Assembly (NCBI RefSeq): GCF_000154845.1
Contig: NZ_DS981461.1
Coordinates: 12,402-76,401 of the forward strand
DNA from: Phocaeicola coprocola DSM 17136
GTDB taxonomy: Bacteria > Bacteroidota > Bacteroidia > Bacteroidales > Bacteroidaceae
Length of the DNA: 64,000 bases
Direction: 5' to 3'
The notes beneath the pieces were generated by a model that searched no databases, was not told the origin of the DNA, and saw nothing but the letters and a program-made list of their open reading frames with translations. A program made the translations under genes and the position numbers. This document shows positions 46,668 to 55,954 of this stretch, piece after piece (the first letter of the stretch is position 1; each line of letters starts with the position of its first letter).

Positions 46668-46708
46668 GTGTTTGTTAATAATATGTTTTACATTAAAATG
46701 AGTGACCT

Positions 46709-47626
46709 ATGAAAAGAAAATTACGCTTTCTGGCAGGTGCCTGTCTATTTACCGCAACCGCCTTGTTCTCTGGCTGTAGTTCGGACGATGACTTTTTGAT
46801 GGACCCGGTTGATTCCGGAACTTCGCAAACCCGTGCTGTGACAAATCCGGACGGTACTTTAACTATCACTTTCGATGATTTCGATCCCGGCATGTTAGCA
46901 GGACCTACCTCGGCCGGAGAAAATCTTTATTCGTACCAAGGGTATCCTCAAGTAACCACCATTTACGACAATACTCCGGAAGAATATCTCTTCCTTTCAA
47001 TGTTTAATACTGTAGGTGGAAGCACAGAGTATTCCAGCGGCGGCATCGCACTTTCCAACTGGAACATCCGCTCCAATCAGTCGGGAAATACCGGAGACTG
47101 GTGGTATTCTTATCTAAACCAATGTTCTGTCTATAACACTGCGGTGGAAGCGGAAGGACAGAATAAGGAAGCCGGGCACAGCGGTTCCAATTTCGGTGTC
47201 GTTTACGGATATGTGGATGCTTACAATCAGGCATGGATGGCTAAACCAGAATTTTATTTCAATGTTCCCCGGAAATTGGTCGGCCTGTGGATCTGCAACA
47301 CCTCATACACTTATGGTGTCATTACTTATGGTAATCAGTTCGGTTCTACGGGGGTAGCGACTCCTCTGAAAGAGATGAAAGGGTATTTCCAAGTGAATCT
47401 GGAATGTTATGATGCGAATGGCGGTCTGATCCGCACTTACAAACGTCTTTTAGCCGATTATCGTAACGGCCAACAACAGGTTGATCCTATCACGACATGG
47501 GATTATTGGGAAATCAATGCCGAAGGGGTGCAAAGTGTGAAATTCAACTTCGAGGGTTCGGATTCGGGAGCATACGGTTTGAATACTCCGGCTTATATCT
47601 GTATTGATGATATCACCATACAATAA
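46709..47626 (+). CDS. DUF4465 surface lipoprotein of the B12 locus (BtuH-like candidate)
   Basis: 305 residues with a lipoprotein signal (lipobox LFSGC) and an acidic stretch after the Cys (SSDDD), a surface-export signal in Bacteroides. The mature part fits DUF4465, a beta-sandwich fold (TFDDFDP; SGGIALSNWN; DWWYSYLNQCSVYN; YICIDDITIQ). It is the first gene after the riboswitch. B12-binding surface lipoproteins (BtuH) have been described in such loci; I think this is one, but could not verify the family link. It probably captures corrinoids at the surface. Confidence 0.7.
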   Translation: MKRKLRFLAGACLFTATALFSGCSSDDDFLMDPVDSGTSQTRAVTNPDGTLTITFDDFDPGMLAGPTSAGENLYSYQGYPQVTTIYDNTPEEYLFLSMFNTVGGSTEYSSGGIALSNWNIRSNQSGNTGDWWYSYLNQCSVYNTAVEAEGQNKEAGHSGSNFGVVYGYVDAYNQAWMAKPEFYFNVPRKLVGLWICNTSYTYGVITYGNQFGSTGVATPLKEMKGYFQVNLECYDANGGLIRTYKRLLADYRNGQQQVDPITTWDYWEINAEGVQSVKFNFEGSDSGAYGLNTPAYICIDDITIQ

Positions 47627-47637
47627 AAAGAATATAA

Positions 47638-47675
47638 GGATATCCCTTCTGTCGGGGGTATCCCTGTTATTTTTC
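47638..47675 (+). terminator. Weak hairpin between the first two genes of the B12 operon
   Basis: GGATATCCC (47638-47646) pairs with GGGGTATCC (47655-47663) through one G-T pair, and a T-rich tract (TGTTATTTTTCT) follows. It may reduce read-through and favour expression of the first lipoprotein. Confidence 0.45.
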
Positions 47676-47690
47676 TAAAATCCACACATC

Positions 47691-49472
47691 ATGCATCGTT
47701 TTCACTATTTTATTATTTCTGCCTGTATGCTGTTCACCTCCTGCAACAAGGATGAAGTCATTACCGAAGAAGTAGGAGGACAACCTATAATAGAACTTGA
47801 CAGCGAGACCGGTATTTACACGGTCAAGGTCGATCACGAATTGACTATCGCCCCGACATACCAGAATGTTGAAGATGCTCTTTTTGCTTGGACGATAGAC
47901 GGTACGCTGGTTTCTTCGGGTCCGTCTCTTCAACGTACATGGAATGAATGCGGGGATTTTTATGTCAAACTAAGAGTAGACAATGCGGAAGGCTATGCCG
48001 AAGAGGAACTGAAAGTAGAAGTGAAAGAACTCACCCCTCCGGTCATCTCACTGGCACTACCTTCGCAGGGGCTAAAAGTCGTCCGGAATACCGATTACAC
48101 ATTTACTCCCGATATTCAGCATTCGGATGTCGAAGGGTTCAAAATCGAATGGGTACGGGAAGGAAAAATCGTTTCCACCGAGAATACTTATACTTTCAAT
48201 GAAAAAGAACTCGGTGTTTATACGGTGACAATCAACGCTTCCAATATAGATGGGACAACAACGAAAGACGTAAGCGTAGAGGTCGTGGAAACGATGCCCT
48301 ACGTTGTCAAATTCCCGACCCCGTCTTACCTGCAAACATCCACGGACAGGTACACTTTTGCCGACCGTCCTGTTTTCCTGCGTCCGTTGTTGGAGTATTT
48401 CGACAATCCCCGTTTTGAGTGGAGTGTGGACGGTCAGGTCATGGAAGGAGAAGTGGAACGCATGTTCAAGTTCACGCCGTCCGCACCCGGAGAATACACC
48501 GTCTCCTGTACTGTGTCGGAAGACACACCGACGGAAAAAATAAGCAGGAATATCGACAAAGGGAAAACGGCTGTCACTGCCACCGTAAAAGTCGTTTGTG
48601 TGGACAAAAAGGAACAAGACGGCTTCCGGGCTTCGGGAAGTTCCAAGCTCTGGAATAAAGTCTATGAATATACCCCAGCTCCCGGCCAATTTATCAACGA
48701 GACGAGCACGATAGGCGGTATGACCGGCAACGAAACATCCCCTGAAGCGGCTGTCGCATGGGCAACACAGCGTTTGAAAGACAAACTGCACGTCTCTTTA
48801 GGTTCTTTCGGGGGTTATATCATCGTCGGCTTCGACCACAGTATTCCCAATTCGGGTAACCAATATGATTTCTGTGTTCAGGGGAACGCCTTTGACGGCA
48901 GTTCCGAACCGGGTATCGTATGGGTCATGCAAGATATAAACGGAAACGGATTGCCGGATGACGAGTGGTACGAACTGAAAGGATCTGAAGCAGGCAAGGA
49001 AGAAACAATACAGAATTTTGAAGTGACCTATTACCGTCCGGAAGGCAAAAAAATGGATGTCCAATGGATCAGTTCCGACGGTAGAAACGGCTGGGTAGAC
49101 TATCTGTCCGCTTATCATACACAAGACTATTATTATCCGGCTTGGATTTCGGAAAACAGTTATACCCTGACAGGCACTTGTCTGGCCGCCCGCAACACCC
49201 AAGATTCTCAAACCGGTTATTGGGATAATCAGAGTTATGACTGGGGGTACGTGGATAATTTCGGAAACGACCAGATAGAAGGCGGCAGTACGGTGGATGG
49301 AAGCGGACAAAGGAACGGTTTCAAAATTTCCAATGCCATCCATGCCGATGGAACGGAAGCCAATCTGCAATATATTGACTTTATCAAAATACAATGCGGT
49401 GTTCTGGCCAAAAGCGGCTGGCTGGGCGAAGTTTCTACGGAGGTATTTTCTTTTGAGGATCTAACCAAATAA
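47691..49472 (+). CDS. Surface lipoprotein with PKD/Ig-like domains in the B12 operon
   Basis: 593 residues, lipobox LFTSC. Three Ig/PKD-like repeats (about 25-110, 112-195 and 200-300) carry the typical YxVxVxxxN and FxWTIDG patterns (FAWTIDGTLV; GEYTVSCTVSE). A C-terminal domain of about 270 residues follows (GGYIIVGFDHSIPNSG; DINGNGLPDDEWYELKGSE, a calcium-loop-like stretch). Such proteins are regular members of Bacteroides btu loci. A role in surface binding or presentation of corrinoids is likely but not shown. It is 14 bases before the next gene. Confidence 0.7.
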   Translation: MHRFHYFIISACMLFTSCNKDEVITEEVGGQPIIELDSETGIYTVKVDHELTIAPTYQNVEDALFAWTIDGTLVSSGPSLQRTWNECGDFYVKLRVDNAEGYAEEELKVEVKELTPPVISLALPSQGLKVVRNTDYTFTPDIQHSDVEGFKIEWVREGKIVSTENTYTFNEKELGVYTVTINASNIDGTTTKDVSVEVVETMPYVVKFPTPSYLQTSTDRYTFADRPVFLRPLLEYFDNPRFEWSVDGQVMEGEVERMFKFTPSAPGEYTVSCTVSEDTPTEKISRNIDKGKTAVTATVKVVCVDKKEQDGFRASGSSKLWNKVYEYTPAPGQFINETSTIGGMTGNETSPEAAVAWATQRLKDKLHVSLGSFGGYIIVGFDHSIPNSGNQYDFCVQGNAFDGSSEPGIVWVMQDINGNGLPDDEWYELKGSEAGKEETIQNFEVTYYRPEGKKMDVQWISSDGRNGWVDYLSAYHTQDYYYPAWISENSYTLTGTCLAARNTQDSQTGYWDNQSYDWGYVDNFGNDQIEGGSTVDGSGQRNGFKISNAIHADGTEANLQYIDFIKIQCGVLAKSGWLGEVSTEVFSFEDLTK

Positions 49473-49486
49473 TAAAAATTACAAGT

Positions 49487-51577
49487 ATGAAAATTTATTT
49501 TCTTCCCATGCTCCTATCCTTGTTCTTTTTGGGAGCGTGTGACAAAAACGATGAAATTATACCTGAAGATGCAGATGAAAATTTCATCACATCGGTCGTG
49601 ATGACCGTGGACGGGAAATCGTACACGGCCGACATTACGGACAATACAGTAACAATAACCGTTCCCTATACGGTATCGCTGAACAACGCCGAAGTGGAAT
49701 TCAAGTACACAACTTCTGCAACAATCATACCTGATCCTGAAACGGTAACGGACTGGGATAACGAACGAACCTTCCGGGTGACATCCTATAACGGAGATGC
49801 CCGCGAATATACCTATAAGGTCGTGAAAAGCGAGATAGAATCTGACGGAGATGTGGAGTTGAAGACCACCGAGGAGGTAGCTTCTTTTGCCGCAACCAAA
49901 ACAACCGTTGTCAAAGGGAACCTGATTATCGGCTCTGATGCGGAAGAGGCAGAAAAAATCACTGACATATCTGCATTGGCATCTTTGAAAGAGGTTACTG
50001 GCAACATTGTCATTCGTAACAGTTACAACGGTGCAGACTTGACAGGGTTGGATAATATCGTTTCTGCCGGAGGTTTACAGGTAGGTTCGACCGATGTCGC
50101 CTCGAAAGCTACGGAACTTCACATGATTTCCATGAAAGCATTGGAAACGCTCTCCGGAGACATATCGGTATATAACGACCAAGTGACGTATGTCCTATTC
50201 GAGAAACTGGCAACTATTGAAGGAAGCGTGATGTTCAATGCGTCGTCGTTACAGAGTTTTGAGTTTCCGGTTCTGACTACTGTAGGTCAGGATCTGAATC
50301 TTCAAGGACTCAATGAAGAGAACACAGCAGCCGGTTCGATTGCGTCTTTGGAAATACCGGAACTGACAAGTGTCGGAGGGGTCTTGTCCGTAAACAATCT
50401 TGCCAAGCTGACTTCCATGAGCTTCCTTAAGCTGAAAGAGACCGGTGGCCTTGATTTCCATACCGTCCCCGTGATGTTGGAAACCATCAACCTTCCGGAA
50501 ATCGAAACAGTAAACGGAAGTATTATTATGGAAGCCAATATGGAAGCTCCTCCTACCGGTAGTTTTGTTCCCCAACGAAATGACGTGCTTCAGGCTTTCG
50601 GTGGAATGGACAAACTGACAACGATAAAGGGACAGATAAAGATAAAGAATTTCACGGCACTCAAACAACTTCCCGACTGGAGCAAGATCACCACACTTGG
50701 AAGCATCACGCTGGATTATCTTGAAGATGTGAGCGGAACACTGCTGTTGCCGAACGCCCGATTTGAAACCTTCGGAGAAACAGCGCCCCAGATTGAAATT
50801 ATAAACAAGGTGCAGCTCTCCAAAATTGAAACAGCCGAAGATTTGTCAAATGTAAATTTTGTCATCACCAGTCTCACGAATAATAAGTTCCCTGAAATCA
50901 CGTTCAAGAATATCAAAGACTTCACTTGTAAGCCAACCACCAACAATATCGATTATACCATATCGACAATTCAACATGTATATGGAAATCTAAATGTGAC
51001 AGGCCAAATGCGAAGCAATGCCAAATTTCCCGACTTGGAAATCATAGATGGATATGGATATATCCAAATACCCATGTTTGCTTCAATCACAATGCCAGTC
51101 TTGAAAGAAGTGGGAGGACAGTTCTATTTATCTGGAAATTTTACCAGTTGTAACTTGCCCTTACTATCCAAAGTTTGTTGTTCAGCTTCTCCTGTATATT
51201 ATAAAGAGGGAGAGGGTTCGTTAGCAATATCTTTGCAAAGTAAATCGCTGGATATTCCGGAATTGCTTCACGTAGGAGGTGAAGGGTTGTTCGTTAATAA
51301 AGCAACAGGCATTACTTGTGATAAATTACAGACTATAGATGGTACGCTACAGATAAAAAGTGCGACTTCTCTTTCTCAGGAAACACTTTCCATGGAGAAG
51401 TTGGAGACCTTGCATGGGGTTGTTTTTGACGGTTTGACGAAATTTACCGACTACACTTTCTTCGGCAAGTTTATAGAAAACGGAATGATTACGGGGGAAA
51501 GTTGGAGCGTGACGAAATGTGGGTATAACCCAACCTTCCAAAATATGAAGGACAAACAATATACGCAGCAGGATTAA
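49487..51577 (+). CDS. Leucine-rich/receptor-L-like surface lipoprotein in the B12 operon
   Basis: 696 residues, lipobox FLGAC. The N-terminal Ig-like domain (about 25-115, SVVMTVDGKSYTADITDNTVTITVPYTV) is of DUF5018 type. From about 125 there are many irregular leucine-rich units of the receptor-L type (for example ITDISALASLKEVTGNIVI, FPVLTTVGQDLNLQGL, LETINLPEIETVNGSIIM), forming a long solenoid. It is probably surface-exposed. Its link to B12 uptake rests on the operon position. A terminator-like hairpin follows 16 bases after the stop. Confidence 0.65.
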   Translation: MKIYFLPMLLSLFFLGACDKNDEIIPEDADENFITSVVMTVDGKSYTADITDNTVTITVPYTVSLNNAEVEFKYTTSATIIPDPETVTDWDNERTFRVTSYNGDAREYTYKVVKSEIESDGDVELKTTEEVASFAATKTTVVKGNLIIGSDAEEAEKITDISALASLKEVTGNIVIRNSYNGADLTGLDNIVSAGGLQVGSTDVASKATELHMISMKALETLSGDISVYNDQVTYVLFEKLATIEGSVMFNASSLQSFEFPVLTTVGQDLNLQGLNEENTAAGSIASLEIPELTSVGGVLSVNNLAKLTSMSFLKLKETGGLDFHTVPVMLETINLPEIETVNGSIIMEANMEAPPTGSFVPQRNDVLQAFGGMDKLTTIKGQIKIKNFTALKQLPDWSKITTLGSITLDYLEDVSGTLLLPNARFETFGETAPQIEIINKVQLSKIETAEDLSNVNFVITSLTNNKFPEITFKNIKDFTCKPTTNNIDYTISTIQHVYGNLNVTGQMRSNAKFPDLEIIDGYGYIQIPMFASITMPVLKEVGGQFYLSGNFTSCNLPLLSKVCCSASPVYYKEGEGSLAISLQSKSLDIPELLHVGGEGLFVNKATGITCDKLQTIDGTLQIKSATSLSQETLSMEKLETLHGVVFDGLTKFTDYTFFGKFIENGMITGESWSVTKCGYNPTFQNMKDKQYTQQD

Positions 51578-51593
51578 ACCTTATACCTTAACC

Positions 51594-51626
51594 AGAGTAC
51601 CCGTAATGATTCGGGTACTCTTTTTT
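51594..51626 (+). terminator. Intrinsic terminator inside the B12 operon before btuG
   Basis: AGAGTACCCG (51594-51603) pairs perfectly with CGGGTACTCT (51612-51621), loop of 8, then T-run. It overlaps an in-frame ATG at 51606, which makes the ATG at 51633 the better start for btuG. Confidence 0.7.
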
Positions 51627-51632
51627 ATCCGA

Positions 51633-52706
51633 ATGACAATGAGCAGAACAATACAACGGATTTGCCTTTTTCTTTTCTGCCTGCCAGTTTTCGGCAGTTG
51701 CATGAAATGGGATTACGGAGAGATGGAAGATTTCTCTGTATCGGCCTCTGGTCTTTTCATTACCAACGAGGGGAATTTCCAGTACAGCAATGCCACGCTT
51801 TCCTACTACGATCCCGCCACGTGCGAAGTGGAGAATGAAGTGTTTTACCGTGCCAACGGGTTCAAGTTGGGCGATGTGGCCCAGTCTATGGTTATCCGGG
51901 ACGGTATAGGCTGGATCGTGGTGAACAACTCGCATGTGATTTTCGCCATCGACATCAATACTTTCAAGGAAGTGGGCCGTATCACAGGTTTCACCTCACC
52001 CCGGTATATCCATTTTCTGTCGGATGAGAAAGCCTATGTGACGCAGATATGGGACTACCGTATCTTCATCATCAACCCCAAGACATACGAGATTACCGGC
52101 TATATCGAATGTCCAGACATGGACATGGAATCGGGTTCCACCGAACAAATGGTACAATACGGCAAGTACGTCTATGTGAACTGCTGGTCGTACCAGAACC
52201 GCATCCTGAAAATCGACACGGAGACGGACAAGGTCGTGGACGAACTGACCATCGGCATACAACCTACTTCGCTGGTCATGGACAAATACAACAAGATGTG
52301 GACCATCACGGATGGCGGTTACGAGGGCAGCCCATACGGTTACGAGGCACCGTCTCTCTATCGTATAGACGCCGAGACTTTCACCGTAGAGAAACAGTTC
52401 AAGTTTAAGCTGGGCGACTGGCCTTCGGAAGTCCAGCTCAACGGTACACGGGATACACTTTACTGGATCAACAACGATATTTGGCGAATGCCGGTGGAAG
52501 CCGACCGTGTTCCCGTCCGGCCTTTTCTGGAGTTTCGGGACACCAAATACTACGGCCTTACGGTCAATCCCAACAACGGGGAGGTATATGTGGCCGACGC
52601 TATTGATTACCAGCAACAAGGTATCGTGTATCGCTATTCGCCGCAAGGCAAGCTGATCGATGAATTTTACGTGGGAATCATTCCGGGAGCTTTCTGCTGG
52701 AAATAA
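51633..52706 (+). CDS. btuG: BtuG, B12-binding beta-propeller surface lipoprotein
   Basis: 357 residues from the ATG at 51633; a farther ATG at 51606 lies inside the terminator hairpin. The lipobox is VFGSC, followed by an acidic YGEMEDF stretch. Seven YncE-like propeller blades can be followed (GLFITNEGNFQYSNATLSYYD; GWIVVNNSHVIFAIDINTFKEVGRI; KAYVTQIWDYRIFIINPKTYEITGYI; KYVYVNCWSYQNRILKIDTETDKVVDEL). BtuG is known to bind cobalamin extremely tightly and to sit on BtuB. It is 18 bases before btuB. Confidence 0.88.
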   Translation: MTMSRTIQRICLFLFCLPVFGSCMKWDYGEMEDFSVSASGLFITNEGNFQYSNATLSYYDPATCEVENEVFYRANGFKLGDVAQSMVIRDGIGWIVVNNSHVIFAIDINTFKEVGRITGFTSPRYIHFLSDEKAYVTQIWDYRIFIINPKTYEITGYIECPDMDMESGSTEQMVQYGKYVYVNCWSYQNRILKIDTETDKVVDELTIGIQPTSLVMDKYNKMWTITDGGYEGSPYGYEAPSLYRIDAETFTVEKQFKFKLGDWPSEVQLNGTRDTLYWINNDIWRMPVEADRVPVRPFLEFRDTKYYGLTVNPNNGEVYVADAIDYQQQGIVYRYSPQGKLIDEFYVGIIPGAFCWK

Positions 52707-52724
52707 CGAGGAAGGAGGACAAAA

Positions 52725-54803
52725 ATGAAAAGACATCTTATTCTATTGTTCGTGGGGGTAAGCCTGCCCTTTCTGCTTGCCGCCCAGCAGAAAAATTCCG
52801 TCAGCATTACCAAAAGGGTACTACGTATTCCGGAGGTTACGGTGGTGGGCAAACGACCTATGAAGGATATAGGCGTGCAACGAACCCGTTTCGATTCCAT
52901 CGCCATGAAAGAGAACATCGCCTTGTCTATGGCCGATGTGCTGACATTCAACTCATCCGTTTTTGTCAAGAACTACGGACGCGCCACGTTATCCACCGTG
53001 GCTTTCCGGGGTACCTCTCCCTCGCATACCCAAGTGACGTGGAATGGTATGCGCATTAACAACCCGATGCTGGGCATGACGGATTTTTCCACCATCCCTT
53101 CTTACTTTATCGATGATGCCTCGCTGCTGCACGGAACGTCATCGGTAAACGAAACGGGCGGCGGCTTGGGTGGTCTGGTCAGGCTCTCCACTTCTCCGGC
53201 CAACCATGAAGGGTTCGGGTTGCAGTACGTGCAGGGAGTGGGGTCGTTCAGCACGTTCGACGAGTTTCTCCGCCTGACCTACGGTGACAAACACTGGCAG
53301 TCCTCCACCCGTGTGGTGTATTCCTCTTCCCCCAACGACTACAAATACCGAAACCGGGACAAGAAGGAAAACATCTATGACGAGGACAAGAACATCATCG
53401 GTTCCTATTACCCGACGGAACGCAACCGCAGCGGGGCTTATAAGGATCTGCACGTCTTGCAGGAAATTTATTATAACACGGGCGAAGGCGACAAGTTCGG
53501 GCTAAACGCCTGGTATATCAATTCTAACCGGGAACTGGCGATGCTCAGCACGGATTACGGGAACGACATGGACTTCGAGAACCGCCAAAGGGAGCAGACG
53601 TTTCGCGGCGTCCTCTCGTGGGATCGCGTGCGGGAGAAATGGAAGGTCGGTGTAAAAGGCGGCTATATACACACATGGATGGCCTATGATTACAAGCGGG
53701 ACAAGGGAAACGGCGAAATGGCTTCGATGACCCGCTCACGCAGTAAGATTAACACGTTCTACGGAAGTGCGGACGGGGATTATGCTCCTTCAGAGAAATG
53801 GCTGTTCACGGCCGGTGTTTCCGTACACCAGCATTTGGTGGAAAGCGCGGACAAAAATATCATCTCGCAGGAAGGTAACAAGGCTGTTGTCGGGTATGAC
53901 AAGGGACGTGTCGAGTTTTCCGGTTCCGTTTCTGCGAAATGGCGGCCTGTCGATCGTTTTGCCGCCTCGCTTGTCCTTCGCGAGGATATGTTCGGTACGG
54001 AATGGGCCCCGGTTATCCCGGCTTTCTTCATCGACGGGGTACTGTCGAAAAAAGGCAATATCGTGGCGAAAGCATCCATCTCCCGGAACTACCGTTTTCC
54101 CACGCTGAACGACCTCTATTTTCTGCCGGGCGGTAATCCCGACCTGAAAAGCGAGCACGGCTTCACATACGACGTGGGGTTGTCGTTCTCGGTGGGGAAA
54201 GAAAATGTATATGCTTTGAGCGGTGGTATCAACTGGTTCGATTCGCACATCGACGACTGGATCATCTGGCTACCCACAACCAAGGGATTCTTCTCCCCCA
54301 GAAACCTCAAAAAGGTACATGCTTACGGGGCAGAGACCAACGCCCACCTTGATATAATGCTCGGAAAGGACTGGAAACTGGATATGAACGGAACTTTCTC
54401 GTGGACTTCCTCGATCAACGAGAGCGAACCGATGAGTCCGGCAGACCAATCCGTCGGCAAACAGTTGCCATACGTGCCGGAGTTTTCCGCAACGGTGACC
54501 GGACGTCTGTCATGGCGGACATGGAGCCTGCTTTACAAATGGTGTTATTACAGCCAGCGTTATACCATGTCGAGTAATGACTATACCCTGACGGGCTATC
54601 TGCCCCCTTACTTCATGAATAACGTGACACTGGAAAAACAGCTCTCTTTCCGATGGGCCGATCTGTCGCTAAAGGGCAGCATCAACAACCTGTTCGATGA
54701 AGAATACCTTTCCGTATTGTCCCGTCCCATGCCGGGCATCAATTTCGAGATATTCATCGGCATAACACCCAAGTTCGGAAAAAACAAAAATAGTAAACGA
54801 TAA
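52725..54803 (+). CDS. btuB: BtuB, TonB-dependent cobalamin outer-membrane transporter
   Basis: 692 residues with a signal peptide (MKRHLILLFVGVSLPFLLAAQ). There is a TonB-box-like EVTVVGKRP (about 43-51), a plug domain (about 60-170: SSVFVKNYGRATLSTVAFRGTSPSHTQVTWNGMRIN) and a 22-strand barrel (SLKGSINNLFDEEYLSVLSRPMPG near the end). The barrel is without the SusC-type N-terminal extension, as expected for BtuB. Directly behind btuG and ahead of btuFCD. The assignment rests strongly on context plus the TonB receptor fold. Confidence 0.9.
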   Translation: MKRHLILLFVGVSLPFLLAAQQKNSVSITKRVLRIPEVTVVGKRPMKDIGVQRTRFDSIAMKENIALSMADVLTFNSSVFVKNYGRATLSTVAFRGTSPSHTQVTWNGMRINNPMLGMTDFSTIPSYFIDDASLLHGTSSVNETGGGLGGLVRLSTSPANHEGFGLQYVQGVGSFSTFDEFLRLTYGDKHWQSSTRVVYSSSPNDYKYRNRDKKENIYDEDKNIIGSYYPTERNRSGAYKDLHVLQEIYYNTGEGDKFGLNAWYINSNRELAMLSTDYGNDMDFENRQREQTFRGVLSWDRVREKWKVGVKGGYIHTWMAYDYKRDKGNGEMASMTRSRSKINTFYGSADGDYAPSEKWLFTAGVSVHQHLVESADKNIISQEGNKAVVGYDKGRVEFSGSVSAKWRPVDRFAASLVLREDMFGTEWAPVIPAFFIDGVLSKKGNIVAKASISRNYRFPTLNDLYFLPGGNPDLKSEHGFTYDVGLSFSVGKENVYALSGGINWFDSHIDDWIIWLPTTKGFFSPRNLKKVHAYGAETNAHLDIMLGKDWKLDMNGTFSWTSSINESEPMSPADQSVGKQLPYVPEFSATVTGRLSWRTWSLLYKWCYYSQRYTMSSNDYTLTGYLPPYFMNNVTLEKQLSFRWADLSLKGSINNLFDEEYLSVLSRPMPGINFEIFIGITPKFGKNKNSKR

Positions 54804-54814
54804 TCTGCATCAAT

Positions 54815-55954
54815 ATGAACGCATTAAAGAATTTAAGCCTGATTTTGTTGCTTTCTCTGGCATTTACAGGCTGCCACAACAAAAGCTCAAAAATCAATGA
54901 TTTCAACCTGCTGCTTTATGCTCCCGAATATGCCTCCGGCTTCGACATCAAAGGGGCGGGCGGGAAGGAAAGCGTACTGATAACCGTCAGGAATCCCTGG
55001 CAGGGAGCGGACAGTGTAACCACATGGCTGTTTATCGTCCGCAACGGTGAAGAGGTTCCCGAAGGGTTTGCAGGACAGGTACTCAAAGGAGACGCCAAAC
55101 GCATCGTGGCGATGTCTTCCACTCATATCGCCATGCTTGACGCAATCGGTGAAGTCCGGTGTATAACCGGCGTTTCGGGAATCGACTACATTTCCAACCC
55201 AGACATCCAAGCCCGCCGCGACAGTATTGGCGATGTCGGCTATGAAGGGAACATCAACTACGAGTTGCTGCTCTCGCTCGATCCCGACCTCGTTCTGCTC
55301 TATGGGGTGAACGGCGCAAGCGCAATGGAAAGCAAACTCGAAGAACTCGACATACCGTTCATGTATGTCGGCGATTATCTTGAAGAGTCGCCTCTCGGCA
55401 AGGCCGAATGGATGGTAGTGCTTTCAGAAGTCACAGGAAAACGTGAGAAGGGTGAAAAAGCCTTTGCCGCAATCCCGGTCAGATACAACGCCTTGAAAAA
55501 GAAAGTGGCCGACAGTACCCTCGGCACTCCTTCGGTTATGCTTAATGTTCCCTATGGCGACTCGTGGTTCATGCCTTCAACCCAAAGTTATGTAGCCCGC
55601 TTGATTACTGATGCGGGAGGCCGCTATATCTACCAGAAGAACACGGGAAACGCTTCTATCCCCATTGACTTAGAAGAAGCATATCTGCTCGCGTCGGATG
55701 CGGACATGTGGCTGAACGTGGGAATGGCGAACTCCCTTGACGACTTGAAGGCATCATGTCCGAAATTCACCGATACCCGATGTTTCAAAAATGGAGAGGT
55801 GTATAACAACAACGCCCGTACCAACACAGCCGGGGGTAACGACTATTACGAGTCTGCCGTCGTGAATCCTGACATCGTGCTCCGCGACCTCGTGAAGATA
55901 TTCCATCCTGAACTGGTGCAGGAAGAGTGTGTGTATTACAAGCAACTGAAATAG
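54815..55954 (+). CDS. btuF: BtuF, cobalamin ABC-transporter binding lipoprotein
   Basis: 379 residues, lipobox AFTGC. Periplasmic-binding-protein type III features: RIVAMSSTHIAMLDAIGEV, SLDPDLVLLYG, and IPFMYVGDYLEESPLGKAEWM. It should bring cobalamin to BtuC in the inner membrane. The stop abuts the btuC ATG (55955) without a gap. Related iron-siderophore binding proteins share the fold; the btu context decides the call. Confidence 0.88.
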   Translation: MNALKNLSLILLLSLAFTGCHNKSSKINDFNLLLYAPEYASGFDIKGAGGKESVLITVRNPWQGADSVTTWLFIVRNGEEVPEGFAGQVLKGDAKRIVAMSSTHIAMLDAIGEVRCITGVSGIDYISNPDIQARRDSIGDVGYEGNINYELLLSLDPDLVLLYGVNGASAMESKLEELDIPFMYVGDYLEESPLGKAEWMVVLSEVTGKREKGEKAFAAIPVRYNALKKKVADSTLGTPSVMLNVPYGDSWFMPSTQSYVARLITDAGGRYIYQKNTGNASIPIDLEEAYLLASDADMWLNVGMANSLDDLKASCPKFTDTRCFKNGEVYNNNARTNTAGGNDYYESAVVNPDIVLRDLVKIFHPELVQEECVYYKQLK

